DNA from: a virus | Direction: 5' to 3' (one strand) | DNA length: 57,520 nt | IMG/VR virus record: IMGVR_UViG_3300033153_001834 | Location: 1 to 57,520 of that record | Shown: positions 7,884 to 15,789 of the stretch, piece after piece | Layout: each line of letters starts with the position of its first letter | Position numbering within the stretch: the first letter of the stretch is position 1 | Position numbers and translations under genes: made by a program | Notes under the pieces: model-generated | Database searches by the model: none | Told to the model about the DNA's origin: nothing | Seen by the model: only the letters and a program-made list of their open reading frames with translations

Positions 7884-8188
7884 AAGATGCCCCTCAGTAT
7901 TTAGAAGAAGCAAAAAATCTTATGATAGAACGTGGTAAGATTTATGATAATAGTGATAAAGAACGTAGTATGGAAGCTACAGTAAACGCTTTTAATGCAA
8001 TTACAGGAAAAAACTTATCCGAATCAGAAGGATGGGAATTTATGCTTATACTAAAGCAAGTAAGACAATTTAAAAATCTAAAATTTCACCAAGATTCTGC
8101 CGAAGATAGTGTAGCATACTCTGCTCTTTTAGCTGAAAGTCTTGAAAAAGAATCTAATCAATTAGTAGTAACTATTACTACGGAGTAA
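7880..8188 (+). CDS. MazG-like / DUF6378-type phage protein
   Basis: 102 residues. The layout (APQYLEEAKNLMIERGKIYD..., then KQVRQFKN, then QDSAEDSVAYSALLAE) matches the small helical phage family related to MazG-type all-alpha NTP pyrophosphatases. The acidic DSAEDSVAY stretch would be the metal-binding helix. Such enzymes could clean up or shape dNTP pools, but activity of this subgroup is not established. Start overlaps the membrane peptide gene. Confidence 0.62.
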   Translation: MKDAPQYLEEAKNLMIERGKIYDNSDKERSMEATVNAFNAITGKNLSESEGWEFMLILKQVRQFKNLKFHQDSAEDSVAYSALLAESLEKESNQLVVTITTE

Positions 8189-8195
8189 TTTTGCA

Positions 8196-8423
8196 ATGAG
8201 ATTAAAAAAGGCAATTAGAATTGCAAAAGATTGTGGATTAACTACTTTTTCAGAAGTTAAAAGAAATATTGAAATTCATGCTATGAATCTTTTTGAATGG
8301 AGTAAAGTAGAGGAAGAGTTAGCCGAACTTCAATTAGATTTAGAAAAGTTAGCAAAAGACTTTGGTGTAGAATTAGATGAATTGCTAACTTGGAAAATAA
8401 AGGAAATAGAAAATGACATCTGA
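8196..8423 (+). CDS. Small helical unknown protein
   Basis: 75 residues, MRLKKAIRIAKDCGLTTFSE at the start, then an acidic amphipathic helix (VEEELAELQLDLEKLAKDFG). The basic start and acidic end suggest a small dimeric or regulatory protein. Overlaps the next gene by 11 bases. No family recognised. Confidence 0.62.
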   Translation: MRLKKAIRIAKDCGLTTFSEVKRNIEIHAMNLFEWSKVEEELAELQLDLEKLAKDFGVELDELLTWKIKEIENDI

Positions 8424-8598
8424 AAAAGATATGTTTTCATTTTTAACAAACCTAAGAGATTCTGGTAAAATAAATATGCTAGGCGCAATTCCATTTTTAA
8501 TAGACGAGTTTAATATTGAAAGAGAAGAGGCTAGTCAAGTATTTGGCAATTGGCAAGTTTCATTATCAAAACCATACTGCGAGGATTGTGAATCATGA
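8413..8598 (+). CDS. Small unknown protein
   Basis: 61 residues beginning MTSEKDMFSFLTNLRDSGKI. The central segment (INMLGAIPFLIDEFNIEREEASQVFGNW) resembles a small helical fold often seen next to phage zinc-binding proteins; the C-terminal CEDCES holds two cysteines. It overlaps neighbours at both ends, so it is part of a tightly coupled run. Confidence 0.6.
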   Translation: MTSEKDMFSFLTNLRDSGKINMLGAIPFLIDEFNIEREEASQVFGNWQVSLSKPYCEDCES

Positions 8599-8825
8599 AA
8601 AATTTATTATTTGGTTTATTATTAATGCCTTTAATTACATTCTCTCACGAATATGAATATACAGATAGTCGTGGAAGAGTAGTAGAACGCTATTTAGTCA
8701 AAGATGATATTATTAAAATTAAAGATAATCGTGGAAGAACAACAGGGTATATTAAAGACGAAAATTTATATAATAATCGTGGAAGAAAACAAGGTACTTT
8801 TATTAAAAAAAACGATTTACTTTAG
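8595..8825 (+). CDS. Exported protein with three NRGR repeats
   Basis: 76 residues. A short signal peptide (MKNLLFGLLLMPLITFSHE, cleavage expected about 17-18) is followed by three copies of a repeat centred on D/N-x-RGR: DSRGRVVERY, DNRGRTTGYI, NNRGRKQGTF, about 20 residues apart. Bacterial periplasmic proteins carry similar NRGR repeats. The phage would put it in the periplasm early in infection, which fits superinfection exclusion or envelope binding, though this is inference. A promoter begins inside its 3' end. Confidence 0.7.
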   Translation: MKNLLFGLLLMPLITFSHEYEYTDSRGRVVERYLVKDDIIKIKDNRGRTTGYIKDENLYNNRGRKQGTFIKKNDLL

Positions 8826-8844
8826 GGAATACCTATAGTATAAT
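8816..8844 (+). promoter_or_regulatory. Early promoter inside a gene end
   Basis: TTTACT (8816-8821) overlaps the last codons of the exported NRGR protein, then 17 bases and TATAAT (8839-8844). GGAG and ATG follow at 8871. Confidence 0.78.
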
Positions 8845-8870
8845 AGATAAAAATAAGTCAGGAGATAAAG

Positions 8871-9269
8871 ATGCCTTTACATATTAAGAAGTATAGTGAT
8901 TGGATTAAAGCTAAATTTAATTTGTCCCAGTTTAAAAAAGAAGAATTATTATTAAGAAATGAAATAATTAATGATTTTACTACACAAACACCAGAACATA
9001 AAATAGAAGGGATAGAGTCAGAAACTCTTGAAAACTTTAAACTAAAATATAAATTTGGTTTAAATCGTAATATTGATAGAGCAGAACTAGATACAGTCTG
9101 GAAAAAATTATCAGAAGAAGAAAAAGGTTGTATTGATTGGAAGCCTTCTCTTAAATTAAAAGAATATAAAGCATTAGAAAAATCAAATCCTGATAGCGTT
9201 CTGCTTGGATGTATTATCGAAAAACCCGCACAATCAAATCTTGAAATAGTTGACCTTAATTATGAGTAA
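8871..9269 (+). CDS. Unknown protein heading the recombination operon
   Basis: 132 residues with a good GGAG ribosome site, transcribed from the promoter at 8816-8844. Charged and helical: HIKKYSDWIKAKFNLSQFKK, then LRNEIINDF, and later a WKKLSEEEKGCIDWKPS segment. No catalytic motif seen. It is the first gene before the Sak4-like ATPase and SSB-like genes, so a part in recombination or replication is plausible. Confidence 0.65.
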   Translation: MPLHIKKYSDWIKAKFNLSQFKKEELLLRNEIINDFTTQTPEHKIEGIESETLENFKLKYKFGLNRNIDRAELDTVWKKLSEEEKGCIDWKPSLKLKEYKALEKSNPDSVLLGCIIEKPAQSNLEIVDLNYE

Positions 9270-9561
9270 TCCAGCGTTAATAGAAATGAAAAAATACTTA
9301 GGTTTACCAGAAGATTATACAACGTCTTTTGCTACACTTTATAAAGTAGCTACTCGTTTTGAAGAAATGACTAGTAATGATCAAGGAATTACTCCTTTTG
9401 GTATAGTCTGTTGGTTAGATAAGTTCGGTAATTTTACTGAGAAAAAAGACCTATGTTCAAGAGTAGTTAATAAGATTTTTATGGGAATGGGAAAAGATAT
9501 GGTACAACTGTTTCCATTTATAGAATTATGTGCCAATAATTATATTGAGGAAGAAGAATAA
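9262..9561 (+). CDS. Unknown protein next to the Sak4-like ATPase
   Basis: 99 residues from ATG at 9262 (a TTG at 9250 would add four). It begins MSNPALIEMKKYLGLPEDYT and is mainly helical, with FGIVCWLDKFGNFTEKKDLC in the middle. The stop codon overlaps the start of the ATPase gene (9561) and its start overlaps the preceding stop, so all three are coupled. No family recognised. Confidence 0.66.
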   Translation: MSNPALIEMKKYLGLPEDYTTSFATLYKVATRFEEMTSNDQGITPFGIVCWLDKFGNFTEKKDLCSRVVNKIFMGMGKDMVQLFPFIELCANNYIEEEE

Positions 9562-10244
9562 TGGCTATTAAGATTCAAAGTACAAGCCAAAGTGTAAATT
9601 CAGTAAAAGCTTTAATTTTTGGAGAAAGCGGTGTTGGTAAAACAAAGCTTGCCGCTACAGCCCCTACTCCATTAATCTTAAACGCAGAAGGTGGTCTTTT
9701 ATCTCTAGCTGGAGATAATTTAGATTCTGTAGATATTAAGACTGTAAAAGATGTAATGGATGTATACGAATTTATTACAGAATCAGCAGACGCAAAAAAA
9801 TATGAAACTATTATTCTTGATTCAGTTTCAGATGTAGCAGAAGTATATCTATCTACTCTAAAGAAAAAATTTACAGACCCAAGGCAAGCTTATGGAGTTC
9901 TAGCTGACGATGTAGGTGATATGATTCGTGCCTTTCGAGATATTAAGCATAAGCATGTATATTTTATCGCAAAAGCAGGTAGAGTAGAAGATGAAAATGG
10001 TATTGGTGAAATTAAATCAATTATGCCAGGAAAAACTTTAACGAATGGTCTTCCTTTCTTTTTCGATGAAGTTATGGCTTTACGAATCGGTAAACTTGAA
10101 GATAAGTCAACATATCGTTATTTACAAACCTCAGGAACAGTCGGTTATAAATGTAAGGACAGATCTGGAGCATTAGATTTACAAGAAGAACCTGACTTAA
10201 CCAAACTTTTTCATAAAATCATCCAATATACAAATAAAAAATAA
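9561..10244 (+). CDS. Sak4-like RecA-fold ATPase (single-strand annealing)
   Basis: 227 residues. Walker A GESGVGKT at about 21-28, an adenine-side NAEGG, Walker B TIILDSVSD near 83-91, and a later FIAKAGR/SIMPGKTLTNGLP region typical of phage AAA_24/Sak4 proteins. These are shortened RecA-core proteins that help anneal single strands in phage recombination. An SSB-like gene and a PD-(D/E)XK nuclease follow, which is the usual Sak4 neighbourhood. Confidence 0.85.
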   Translation: MAIKIQSTSQSVNSVKALIFGESGVGKTKLAATAPTPLILNAEGGLLSLAGDNLDSVDIKTVKDVMDVYEFITESADAKKYETIILDSVSDVAEVYLSTLKKKFTDPRQAYGVLADDVGDMIRAFRDIKHKHVYFIAKAGRVEDENGIGEIKSIMPGKTLTNGLPFFFDEVMALRIGKLEDKSTYRYLQTSGTVGYKCKDRSGALDLQEEPDLTKLFHKIIQYTNKK

Positions 10245-10259
10245 TAAAATTATAGCATA

Positions 10260-10282
10260 ACGCTAAATCGTTTGTCTAGCGT
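10260..10282 (+). promoter_or_regulatory. Small hairpin between the Sak4-like and SSB-like genes
   Basis: ACGCTA (10260-10265) and TAGCGT (10277-10282) form a six-base stem with an 11-base loop. There is no U-run, so it is not a terminator. It may separate expression of the abundant SSB-like protein from the ATPase upstream. Confidence 0.4.
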
Positions 10283-10317
10283 AATAGACACATACTAAAT
10301 AAAAAAAGGTATAAAAA

Positions 10318-10881
10318 ATGGCTAAATTAAAATTTAATGCAAAGGCTGCAGAGCCAATGGAAGAAAGAAGTTTTATTCTTTTACCAGAAGACGACTATGT
10401 ATTTTCCCTTATTAAATCTGAAATGAAAAGAAATAGTAAGGATACTGCCGACCGATTAAACTTTCAAGCTAAAGTTTTAAATGGTGAGTTTAAAGGTAAT
10501 ATTGTTTTTATCGGACTTAATTGGGGTCATCCTAATCAAGATGCTCAAGCTATTTCAGACCGTGAATTTAAATCTATTTGTGATGTCGTAGGTAAAGGCG
10601 ATGAAGAGATTGAAGAAACAGAAGAGCTTCACGGAATCCCATTTATCGGAACTATTATTCACTCTAAACCATCAGGTGATAAGTACGAAGAAGATGGAAT
10701 AGTTAAATGGCAATATGGACCAAAAGCAGAAATTAAGAAATACGCATCTGCAGAAGGCTCGGATTTATTAGACGGTATAGATACGTCTGATTCCTCTGCT
10801 ACAGAAGGCGGTGGTAGTGCTCCTGCTAAAGTTCCCTGGAAACAAAAAGGCGAAAATTCAGAACAAGAAGCTTCTGAGTAA
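10318..10881 (+). CDS. SSB-like protein (DUF669 type)
   Basis: 187 residues. The N-terminal 130 residues form a beta-rich, probably OB-like domain (EDDYVFSLIKSEMKRNSKD..., RLNFQAKVLNGEFKGN, FIGTIIHSKPSGDK), matching the phage DUF669 family that lies next to Sak4 or Erf genes. The C-terminal tail is glycine/serine-rich and acidic (DTSDSSATEGGG, ending EQEASE), as in ssDNA-binding proteins that recruit partners through an acidic tip. It likely coats single strands during replication and recombination. A strong terminator follows. Confidence 0.78.
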   Translation: MAKLKFNAKAAEPMEERSFILLPEDDYVFSLIKSEMKRNSKDTADRLNFQAKVLNGEFKGNIVFIGLNWGHPNQDAQAISDREFKSICDVVGKGDEEIEETEELHGIPFIGTIIHSKPSGDKYEEDGIVKWQYGPKAEIKKYASAEGSDLLDGIDTSDSSATEGGGSAPAKVPWKQKGENSEQEASE

Positions 10882-10896
10882 ACCTTTTACTAAATT

Positions 10897-10930
10897 CTTG
10901 CACCTTTAATTAGGTGTAAGATTTTTTTTT
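10897..10930 (+). terminator. Intrinsic terminator after the SSB-like gene
   Basis: CTTGCACCT (10897-10905) pairs with AGGTGTAAG (10912-10920), nine pairs including one G-T, with a six-base loop, then a run of nine T (10922-10930). This is the clearest intrinsic terminator in the window and should cut most transcription before the nuclease gene at 10961. Confidence 0.88.
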
Positions 10931-10960
10931 GATATTTTTATATTTTACATAGAGAATAAA

Positions 10961-11818
10961 ATGCCTAGCTTAAAATCATACCACGAAAGAAAAGAAAAAA
11001 ATAAAATTACAGAATTAATAGATGAAGCAGGAAAAACAATTGGTTATCCTAGACACTATATTGGTTTAAGCGGTTTGGGAGGAAGTTGTACTAGGGCTTT
11101 ATGGTTTACTTTTAGATGGTTTTCTATGGGCGAATTACCTGGAAGAACAAATAGAATTTTTAGAACAGGGCATTTATCAGAAGAAACTATGGTTAAAGAC
11201 CTAGAATCTATTGGTATTAAATGTTGGAATACTTTAGAAGATCAAGATGAATTTATAGATGCCCACGGATATGCTATGGGTCATCCAGACGGTTATTGTA
11301 ATAACGTACCTGGAGCAGAAAAGACTATACATCTTTTAGAATTTAAAACTATGAACGATAAAGCTTTTAAAGATGTAGGTAAAAAAGGTGTTAAAGAATC
11401 TAAACCAACTTATTATGCACAAATGATGCTTTATATGCATAAGAAAGGTTTAACAAGAGCATTATTTATGGCGATTAATAAAAATGACTCTTCTTATTAT
11501 ATTGAAAGATTAAAAGTAGATAATGCTTTTGCAAAAGAATTATTAAGAAAAGCAACAGATATAGTTTTTAGTGAAAATTTTAATGATTTCCCAAGAATAG
11601 GAAGCGGAAAGCCAAGTTGGTATGAATGTAAGTGGTGTAATTATTCGGATGTATGCTTCGGAAACGAAAAACCATTAAAGAATTGTAGAACTTGTAATAA
11701 TTGTAACTTAATAGGTGATGGTAAATTTGCTTGTGGAACAGGCGACGATTATGAATTAACCGTAAAGCAACAAACGGAAGGTTGCAAAGAACATATATAT
11801 TTGGAGTGTATTAAGTGA
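10961..11818 (+). CDS. PD-(D/E)XK exonuclease, Cas4/RecB-like
   Basis: 285 residues. The metal site is visible as GHPDGYC (Asp near 109) followed by LLEFKTMN (Glu and Lys near 127-129), with a downstream YYAQMMLYMHKKG matching the Q-containing motif of RecB/Cas4 nucleases. The C-terminal region has many cysteines (WYECKWCNYSDVC, CRTCNNC), suggesting an iron-sulfur or zinc site. With the Sak4-like and SSB-like proteins this forms an end-resection and annealing system. Transcription must restart or read through the terminator at 10897-10930. Confidence 0.83.
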   Translation: MPSLKSYHERKEKNKITELIDEAGKTIGYPRHYIGLSGLGGSCTRALWFTFRWFSMGELPGRTNRIFRTGHLSEETMVKDLESIGIKCWNTLEDQDEFIDAHGYAMGHPDGYCNNVPGAEKTIHLLEFKTMNDKAFKDVGKKGVKESKPTYYAQMMLYMHKKGLTRALFMAINKNDSSYYIERLKVDNAFAKELLRKATDIVFSENFNDFPRIGSGKPSWYECKWCNYSDVCFGNEKPLKNCRTCNNCNLIGDGKFACGTGDDYELTVKQQTEGCKEHIYLECIK

Positions 11819-12261
11819 TAGAATTAACTAATAGTGATATTCAAATGCAAGCTATACAGCTTGTTAGAAAGATAGTAAAGAAACAATTTAATAATGGTAA
11901 ACATAATTTTGTTAAAATATATGGAGTTCCTAGAGGTGGAATTCCAATAGCTTATTTATTAAGAGGTCACTTTCTTGAAGCTATAGTAGTAGATGACCCA
12001 AAAGAAGCGGATTTTATAGTCGATGATATATTAGATTCAGGTGAAACTAAGAGAAGGTATGAGAGTCAGTATAAAATACCATTTTATACTTTATATGATA
12101 AACCTAATGAATGGATAAGTTTTCCGTGGGAAAAGAAAGATAATAGTACACCTTTATTTGATAATATCCTAAGAATAGAGCAGTTTTTAGATAGTGCTAA
12201 TTATGAAGAAAAAGTAACAATATTTGAATCATTAAATAATATTATTAAAAGTTATAAATGA
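11815..12261 (+). CDS. Phosphoribosyltransferase-like protein
   Basis: 148 residues, GTG start overlapping the nuclease stop (GTGA). The PRPP loop is FIVDDILDSGETKRR (about 67-80), preceded by YGVPRGGIPIA (36-46), both typical of type I PRTases. The C-terminal SFPWEK recurs in phage PRTase-like proteins, which are often fused or next to GTP cyclohydrolase, but no such partner is visible here. The substrate is unknown; purine salvage or an unusual base are both possible. Confidence 0.78.
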   Translation: MIELTNSDIQMQAIQLVRKIVKKQFNNGKHNFVKIYGVPRGGIPIAYLLRGHFLEAIVVDDPKEADFIVDDILDSGETKRRYESQYKIPFYTLYDKPNEWISFPWEKKDNSTPLFDNILRIEQFLDSANYEEKVTIFESLNNIIKSYK

Positions 12262-13862
12262 AACTAAGAAGTAAAATTCCAAGATACTATCAAATAGATT
12301 CTGCAGTAGCGGCACTATATAGTATTAGAAACCCCTATTCCCACCCTATTTGTGCTATACCTACTGGGGCAGGTAAAACTATTATAATCGCATTAATTAT
12401 AGTAGAGTATATTAAAAAACATCCAGAAAAAAATATATTAGTGGTTTCTCACGTAAAAGAAATTCTTGAACAAAATTATAATTCATTAACTCAAGAGTTA
12501 GATGAAGATATAGGCATCTATTCTGCTAGTCTAGGAAGAAAAGACACTAATAGAATTACAGTAGTAGGTATGCAATCTGGGAGAAATAATCCAAATGCTT
12601 TTAATAATATTGGTCTTATTATTATTGATGAGTGTCATCTTATATCCGAATATGATGAAGGTACTTATCGTGAGTTTTTGTCTAAGTTTAATTGTAATTA
12701 TATTGGTCTTACGGCTACTCCATTTAGGGCTAGAGGATATATTCATTTATCTGAAGAAGCTCTATTTACAGAAATCTGCCATGATTTAACTTCTTATGAA
12801 AACTTTAATCGTTTAGTAGATGAAGGATATTTATCTCAATTATATTCTAAAGCTACTGACCTTAAAATGGAAATACCAAAAGGAGTAGCTACTCAAGGTG
12901 GAGATTGGGCTAATAATGATTTAGATATTCTATTTAATAATGAAAGAGTTACTAAAGAGGCATTAAAAGAAGCTAAAGAAATTATTATGTCTGGTGGATA
13001 TAAAAAGATATTAGTATTTTGTATTAATATATCACACGCAGAAAGAGTATCTCTATGGTTAAATGATTTAGACGTAAATTGTAATTTTATCCATTCGCAA
13101 ATGGAAGAAGATAGAGGACAAGTTTTAGGTGACTTTAAAACAGCGTTATATACTACAGCTTTATCTAATGTAAACGTATTAACTACTGGGTTAGATGTAC
13201 CAGATATAGATATGATTATTATGTTAAGACCTACAAAATCATTATCTTTATATAGTCAAATGGTTGGTCGTGGTTTAAGAGTATGCCCAGAGAAAGGAAA
13301 GACTCATTGTTTAGTTCTTGATTTCGCAGGAAACGTATCTTCACTTGGACCTGTTAATAATCTACATATAGACCAAAAAGGAAAACCAATAAAAGGTGGA
13401 GAAGCACCAACTAAAGAATGCCCTGAGTGCCAATGCTTAAATCCTACAGTAGCTAAATTTTGTATGGCTTGTAATTATGAATTTAAATTTAAGGTTAAAA
13501 TTACATCTAGCCATTCTGAAATGGATATTGTTAAAAGAATAGAATCTCAAGAATTACACGTATCGAATGTAACTTATAATAGACATAAAAAGAAAAATGC
13601 TCCTGATAGCTTAAGGATTGATTTTAGAGTTGGATTAAGAAAATTTAGTAAATGGTTAGCTATAGAGTCTAATACTTTATATAAAGCTGATATGGCAAAG
13701 AGCGAAATACCAAAAATGCTAAAAGAAAATGAAAAAATTAAAGGGAGCTTTACTATTGATAATATAATAAAAAATAAAGATAAGCTAAAGAAACCAATAA
13801 AAATTATTGTAGATACGAATAATAAATTTCCATTAATTGAAGAGATAATATATGAAGAATAA
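12258..13862 (+). CDS. SF2 DEAD/DECH helicase
   Basis: 534 residues. Walker A PTGAGKT at about 35-41, motif II DECH near 124-127, motif III ATPFRA near 153, and motif VI around MVGRGLR near 337. Beyond the two RecA folds lies a CPEC...CMAC zinc ribbon (about 388-408) and a basic C-terminal domain. The layout matches phage SF2 replicative or UvsW-like helicases. The start overlaps the PRTase gene (ATGA), and the stop overlaps a small zinc protein gene. Confidence 0.87.
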   Translation: MKLRSKIPRYYQIDSAVAALYSIRNPYSHPICAIPTGAGKTIIIALIIVEYIKKHPEKNILVVSHVKEILEQNYNSLTQELDEDIGIYSASLGRKDTNRITVVGMQSGRNNPNAFNNIGLIIIDECHLISEYDEGTYREFLSKFNCNYIGLTATPFRARGYIHLSEEALFTEICHDLTSYENFNRLVDEGYLSQLYSKATDLKMEIPKGVATQGGDWANNDLDILFNNERVTKEALKEAKEIIMSGGYKKILVFCINISHAERVSLWLNDLDVNCNFIHSQMEEDRGQVLGDFKTALYTTALSNVNVLTTGLDVPDIDMIIMLRPTKSLSLYSQMVGRGLRVCPEKGKTHCLVLDFAGNVSSLGPVNNLHIDQKGKPIKGGEAPTKECPECQCLNPTVAKFCMACNYEFKFKVKITSSHSEMDIVKRIESQELHVSNVTYNRHKKKNAPDSLRIDFRVGLRKFSKWLAIESNTLYKADMAKSEIPKMLKENEKIKGSFTIDNIIKNKDKLKKPIKIIVDTNNKFPLIEEIIYEE

Positions 13863-14031
13863 ATGCGACCATTGCGGAAAATCACCAATAGATTATTTAT
13901 TTAGTATAAGTAAATATTGGTGCTTCCATTGTAGAAAGCATTATGACTTTCCATTAAAAGAAGGTCAAAAGTCTATCCATATAAAGGGGTTAGTAGGTAA
14001 TGAAGATAGCAATAATAATACCAACAAATAA
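13852..14031 (+). CDS. 59-residue zinc-ribbon protein
   Basis: MKNKCDHCGKSPIDYLF... with CDHC and CFHC spaced about 20 residues apart forms a clean four-cysteine zinc ribbon. It starts within the helicase 3' end (11-base overlap) and its C-terminal tail (NEDSNNNTNK) overlaps the start of the glycosyltransferase gene by 32 bases. It resembles small phage zinc-ribbon proteins placed beside helicases. Confidence 0.65.
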   Translation: MKNKCDHCGKSPIDYLFSISKYWCFHCRKHYDFPLKEGQKSIHIKGLVGNEDSNNNTNK

Positions 14032-14770
14032 TTTAAAAGAAATCAATGGTTTTATTAAGTCTTTTTCTCAACTTAGTTCTTTTAAAAAGTTTTGTGAACT
14101 AGTTATAATAGGAAATGGCAATGTTAATAAAAGTAAGATTAATTATACAAATAATTTATCAATAAGATTTATTAGAATAAATGAAGATTATACAGATAAA
14201 ATTATACCTTTCGCAAAATTAAGAGGCGAAGGGATGAGAAAATCTAATGCAGATTACTTTCTTTTTATGGATGATGATAATAGATTTCTAAAAAGTTGTG
14301 ATTCTTATTTTGTAAATTGCGTACAGTTTTTACAAGATAATCCTTTATGTTCAATTTTGCAAGCTGATAAAACTAGAGATAAAAAATATGGAGCTTATTA
14401 TAAAAGCGATGGTTTTTATTGGACTGGTTATGGTTTATTCTTAAAGAATATTATTAGAGATTATAATCAATTATTAGACTTTAAAGGTTGTTGTGAAGAA
14501 ACTTTATTTGCTTATGAAACTTTAAATTTAGATGGTTTATCATATACTATGTATGGTAATCCTACTTGGAGAGATACTTCTAAGCATCCTAAATGGAATG
14601 AGGAAAATAATAATTCATATAGCGAAGAAGTTATTCAAAATAATATTCAAGGATATATACAAGAAAAATATTGCGATAGTAATTGGAGATATTATCAAAA
14701 TATTCCAAATACTAGTTTACCAAATTTATTACAAGAAAAAATTAACAAAAGGATAAAGTATGAAATCTAG
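14000..14770 (+). CDS. GT-A glycosyltransferase
   Basis: 256 residues. It begins with the nucleotide-sugar fold KIAIIIPTNN, and FLFMDDDN (acidic residues about 91-93) gives the DxD-type metal motif of family 2-like glycosyltransferases; the later GCCEETLFAYE may be the acidic catalytic loop. There is no transmembrane segment, so it is a soluble enzyme. It lies between a helicase and a DnaQ exonuclease gene, not among structural genes, so glycosylation of phage DNA bases is one possibility; host polysaccharide is the other. Confidence 0.75.
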   Translation: MKIAIIIPTNNLKEINGFIKSFSQLSSFKKFCELVIIGNGNVNKSKINYTNNLSIRFIRINEDYTDKIIPFAKLRGEGMRKSNADYFLFMDDDNRFLKSCDSYFVNCVQFLQDNPLCSILQADKTRDKKYGAYYKSDGFYWTGYGLFLKNIIRDYNQLLDFKGCCEETLFAYETLNLDGLSYTMYGNPTWRDTSKHPKWNEENNNSYSEEVIQNNIQGYIQEKYCDSNWRYYQNIPNTSLPNLLQEKINKRIKYEI

Positions 14771-15314
14771 TGATATAATAATTTTTGATACCGAAACGAC
14801 TGGTTTAGATGCTCCTTTGGCAACTAAGATAGAAAGTCAACCGTATATAACGGAATTTTACGCAGTTCGTTTAACAAAAGATTTTGAATTTATAGATGAA
14901 GTAGAAACTATGATAAAACCACCTATCCCTATTTCAGAAGAAATAACAAAAATTACTGGTATTACAGATGAAGATGTAAAAGATGCCCCTAGCTTCATTC
15001 AAGTATATGATCAGATATATAATTTATTTGAATGCTGCAAAAACGTAGTAGGCCATAATGTTATGTTTGACTTAAGACTACTTAAGTTTGAACTTTTTAG
15101 ATATGATTTAGAGTATTGTTTTAACTGGCCAAGGAATCGTATTTGTACAGTAGAAAAGAGTAAGCATTATCAAAATAAAAGATTAACTTTACAAAAGTTA
15201 CATATTCATTTATTCGGTAGTGAGTTTACTGGAGCCCATAGAGCACGACATGATGTAGAAGCTACTGCAAAATGTTTTATGGAAATGGTAAGAAGAGGAG
15301 ATATAGTATTATGA
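14760..15314 (+). CDS. DnaQ-family 3'-5' exonuclease
   Basis: 184 residues. ExoI motif DTETTG (Asp10, Glu12), ExoII HNVMFD (Asp about 104), and ExoIII GAHRARHD (His about 160, Asp about 165), the DEDDh pattern of the Pol III epsilon subunit. It should proofread for the DnaE-type polymerase encoded at 16700-19669, which has no exonuclease of its own. It overlaps the glycosyltransferase gene by 11 bases and the next gene by four (ATGA). Confidence 0.9.
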   Translation: MKSSDIIIFDTETTGLDAPLATKIESQPYITEFYAVRLTKDFEFIDEVETMIKPPIPISEEITKITGITDEDVKDAPSFIQVYDQIYNLFECCKNVVGHNVMFDLRLLKFELFRYDLEYCFNWPRNRICTVEKSKHYQNKRLTLQKLHIHLFGSEFTGAHRARHDVEATAKCFMEMVRRGDIVL

Positions 15315-15757
15315 ATTTTATTTATATAGCAGGTCCATTTTTTAATAATAAACAAAAAGGTTTAATTAAAAGAATTGAAAAAGAATTAGATAAATACGGA
15401 ATTAAGTATTTTTCACCTCGTTCTGAAGGAGTATTAATTGATATGACTCCAGAAGAAAAAGAAGAACAAATGGTAAAGATATTTGATTCTAATATATTTC
15501 ATTTAGAAAATTGTAAAGGAGTAATAGCGGTAATAGATGATTGGGATACTGGTACAGTATTTGAAATTGGATATGCTAATGCTATAGAAAAACCAATTTT
15601 TACCTTATCAGATAATGATTATGGATTAAATGTTATGGTTAGGCAAGCCGTTAGATGTCATAATATAGACGTAAAAAATGCAGTTATAAATATACTTCAG
15701 CATTTTTCAGAATCAGAGCTTACTGGAATGAAAGAATTAACTAAAGATGTAACTTAA
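15311..15757 (+). CDS. Nucleoside 2-deoxyribosyltransferase
   Basis: 148 residues from ATG at 15311 (GGAG at 15297-15300; the ATG overlaps the upstream stop). IYIAGPFF at 4-11 is the characteristic start, and DDWDTGTVFEIGYA (about 76-89) holds the catalytic Glu about 85 and the nucleotide-binding GTxxEIG. These enzymes move deoxyribose between bases or release bases from deoxynucleotides. The phage could use it to salvage host nucleotides or to handle an unusual base. Confidence 0.82.
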   Translation: MNFIYIAGPFFNNKQKGLIKRIEKELDKYGIKYFSPRSEGVLIDMTPEEKEEQMVKIFDSNIFHLENCKGVIAVIDDWDTGTVFEIGYANAIEKPIFTLSDNDYGLNVMVRQAVRCHNIDVKNAVINILQHFSESELTGMKELTKDVT

Positions 15758-15760
15758 TAC

Positions 15761-15789
15761 TTTACAACTGTACTTACATAAGTTATTAT
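15761..15789 (+). promoter_or_regulatory. Promoter with an inverted repeat over its -10
   Basis: TTTACA (15761-15766), 17 bases, TATTAT (15784-15789). A 13-base inverted repeat (15778-15790 region and 15804-15816) covers the -10 element, so this promoter may be controlled by a repressor. Confidence 0.6.

Noticed and set aside
10270-10300. Possible promoter TTGTCT ... CTAAAT before the SSB-like gene
   Set aside because: The -10 is a poor match and the -35 lies within a hairpin; not strong enough to list.
10929-10955. TTGATA followed by AT-rich sequence after the terminator as a promoter for the nuclease gene
   Set aside because: No -10 element at an acceptable spacing; the TTGATA overlaps the terminator U-run.
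12531-12746. Minus-strand frame inside the SF2 helicase gene
   Set aside because: Antisense shadow of a well-supported helicase with conserved motifs; no promoter or ribosome site.
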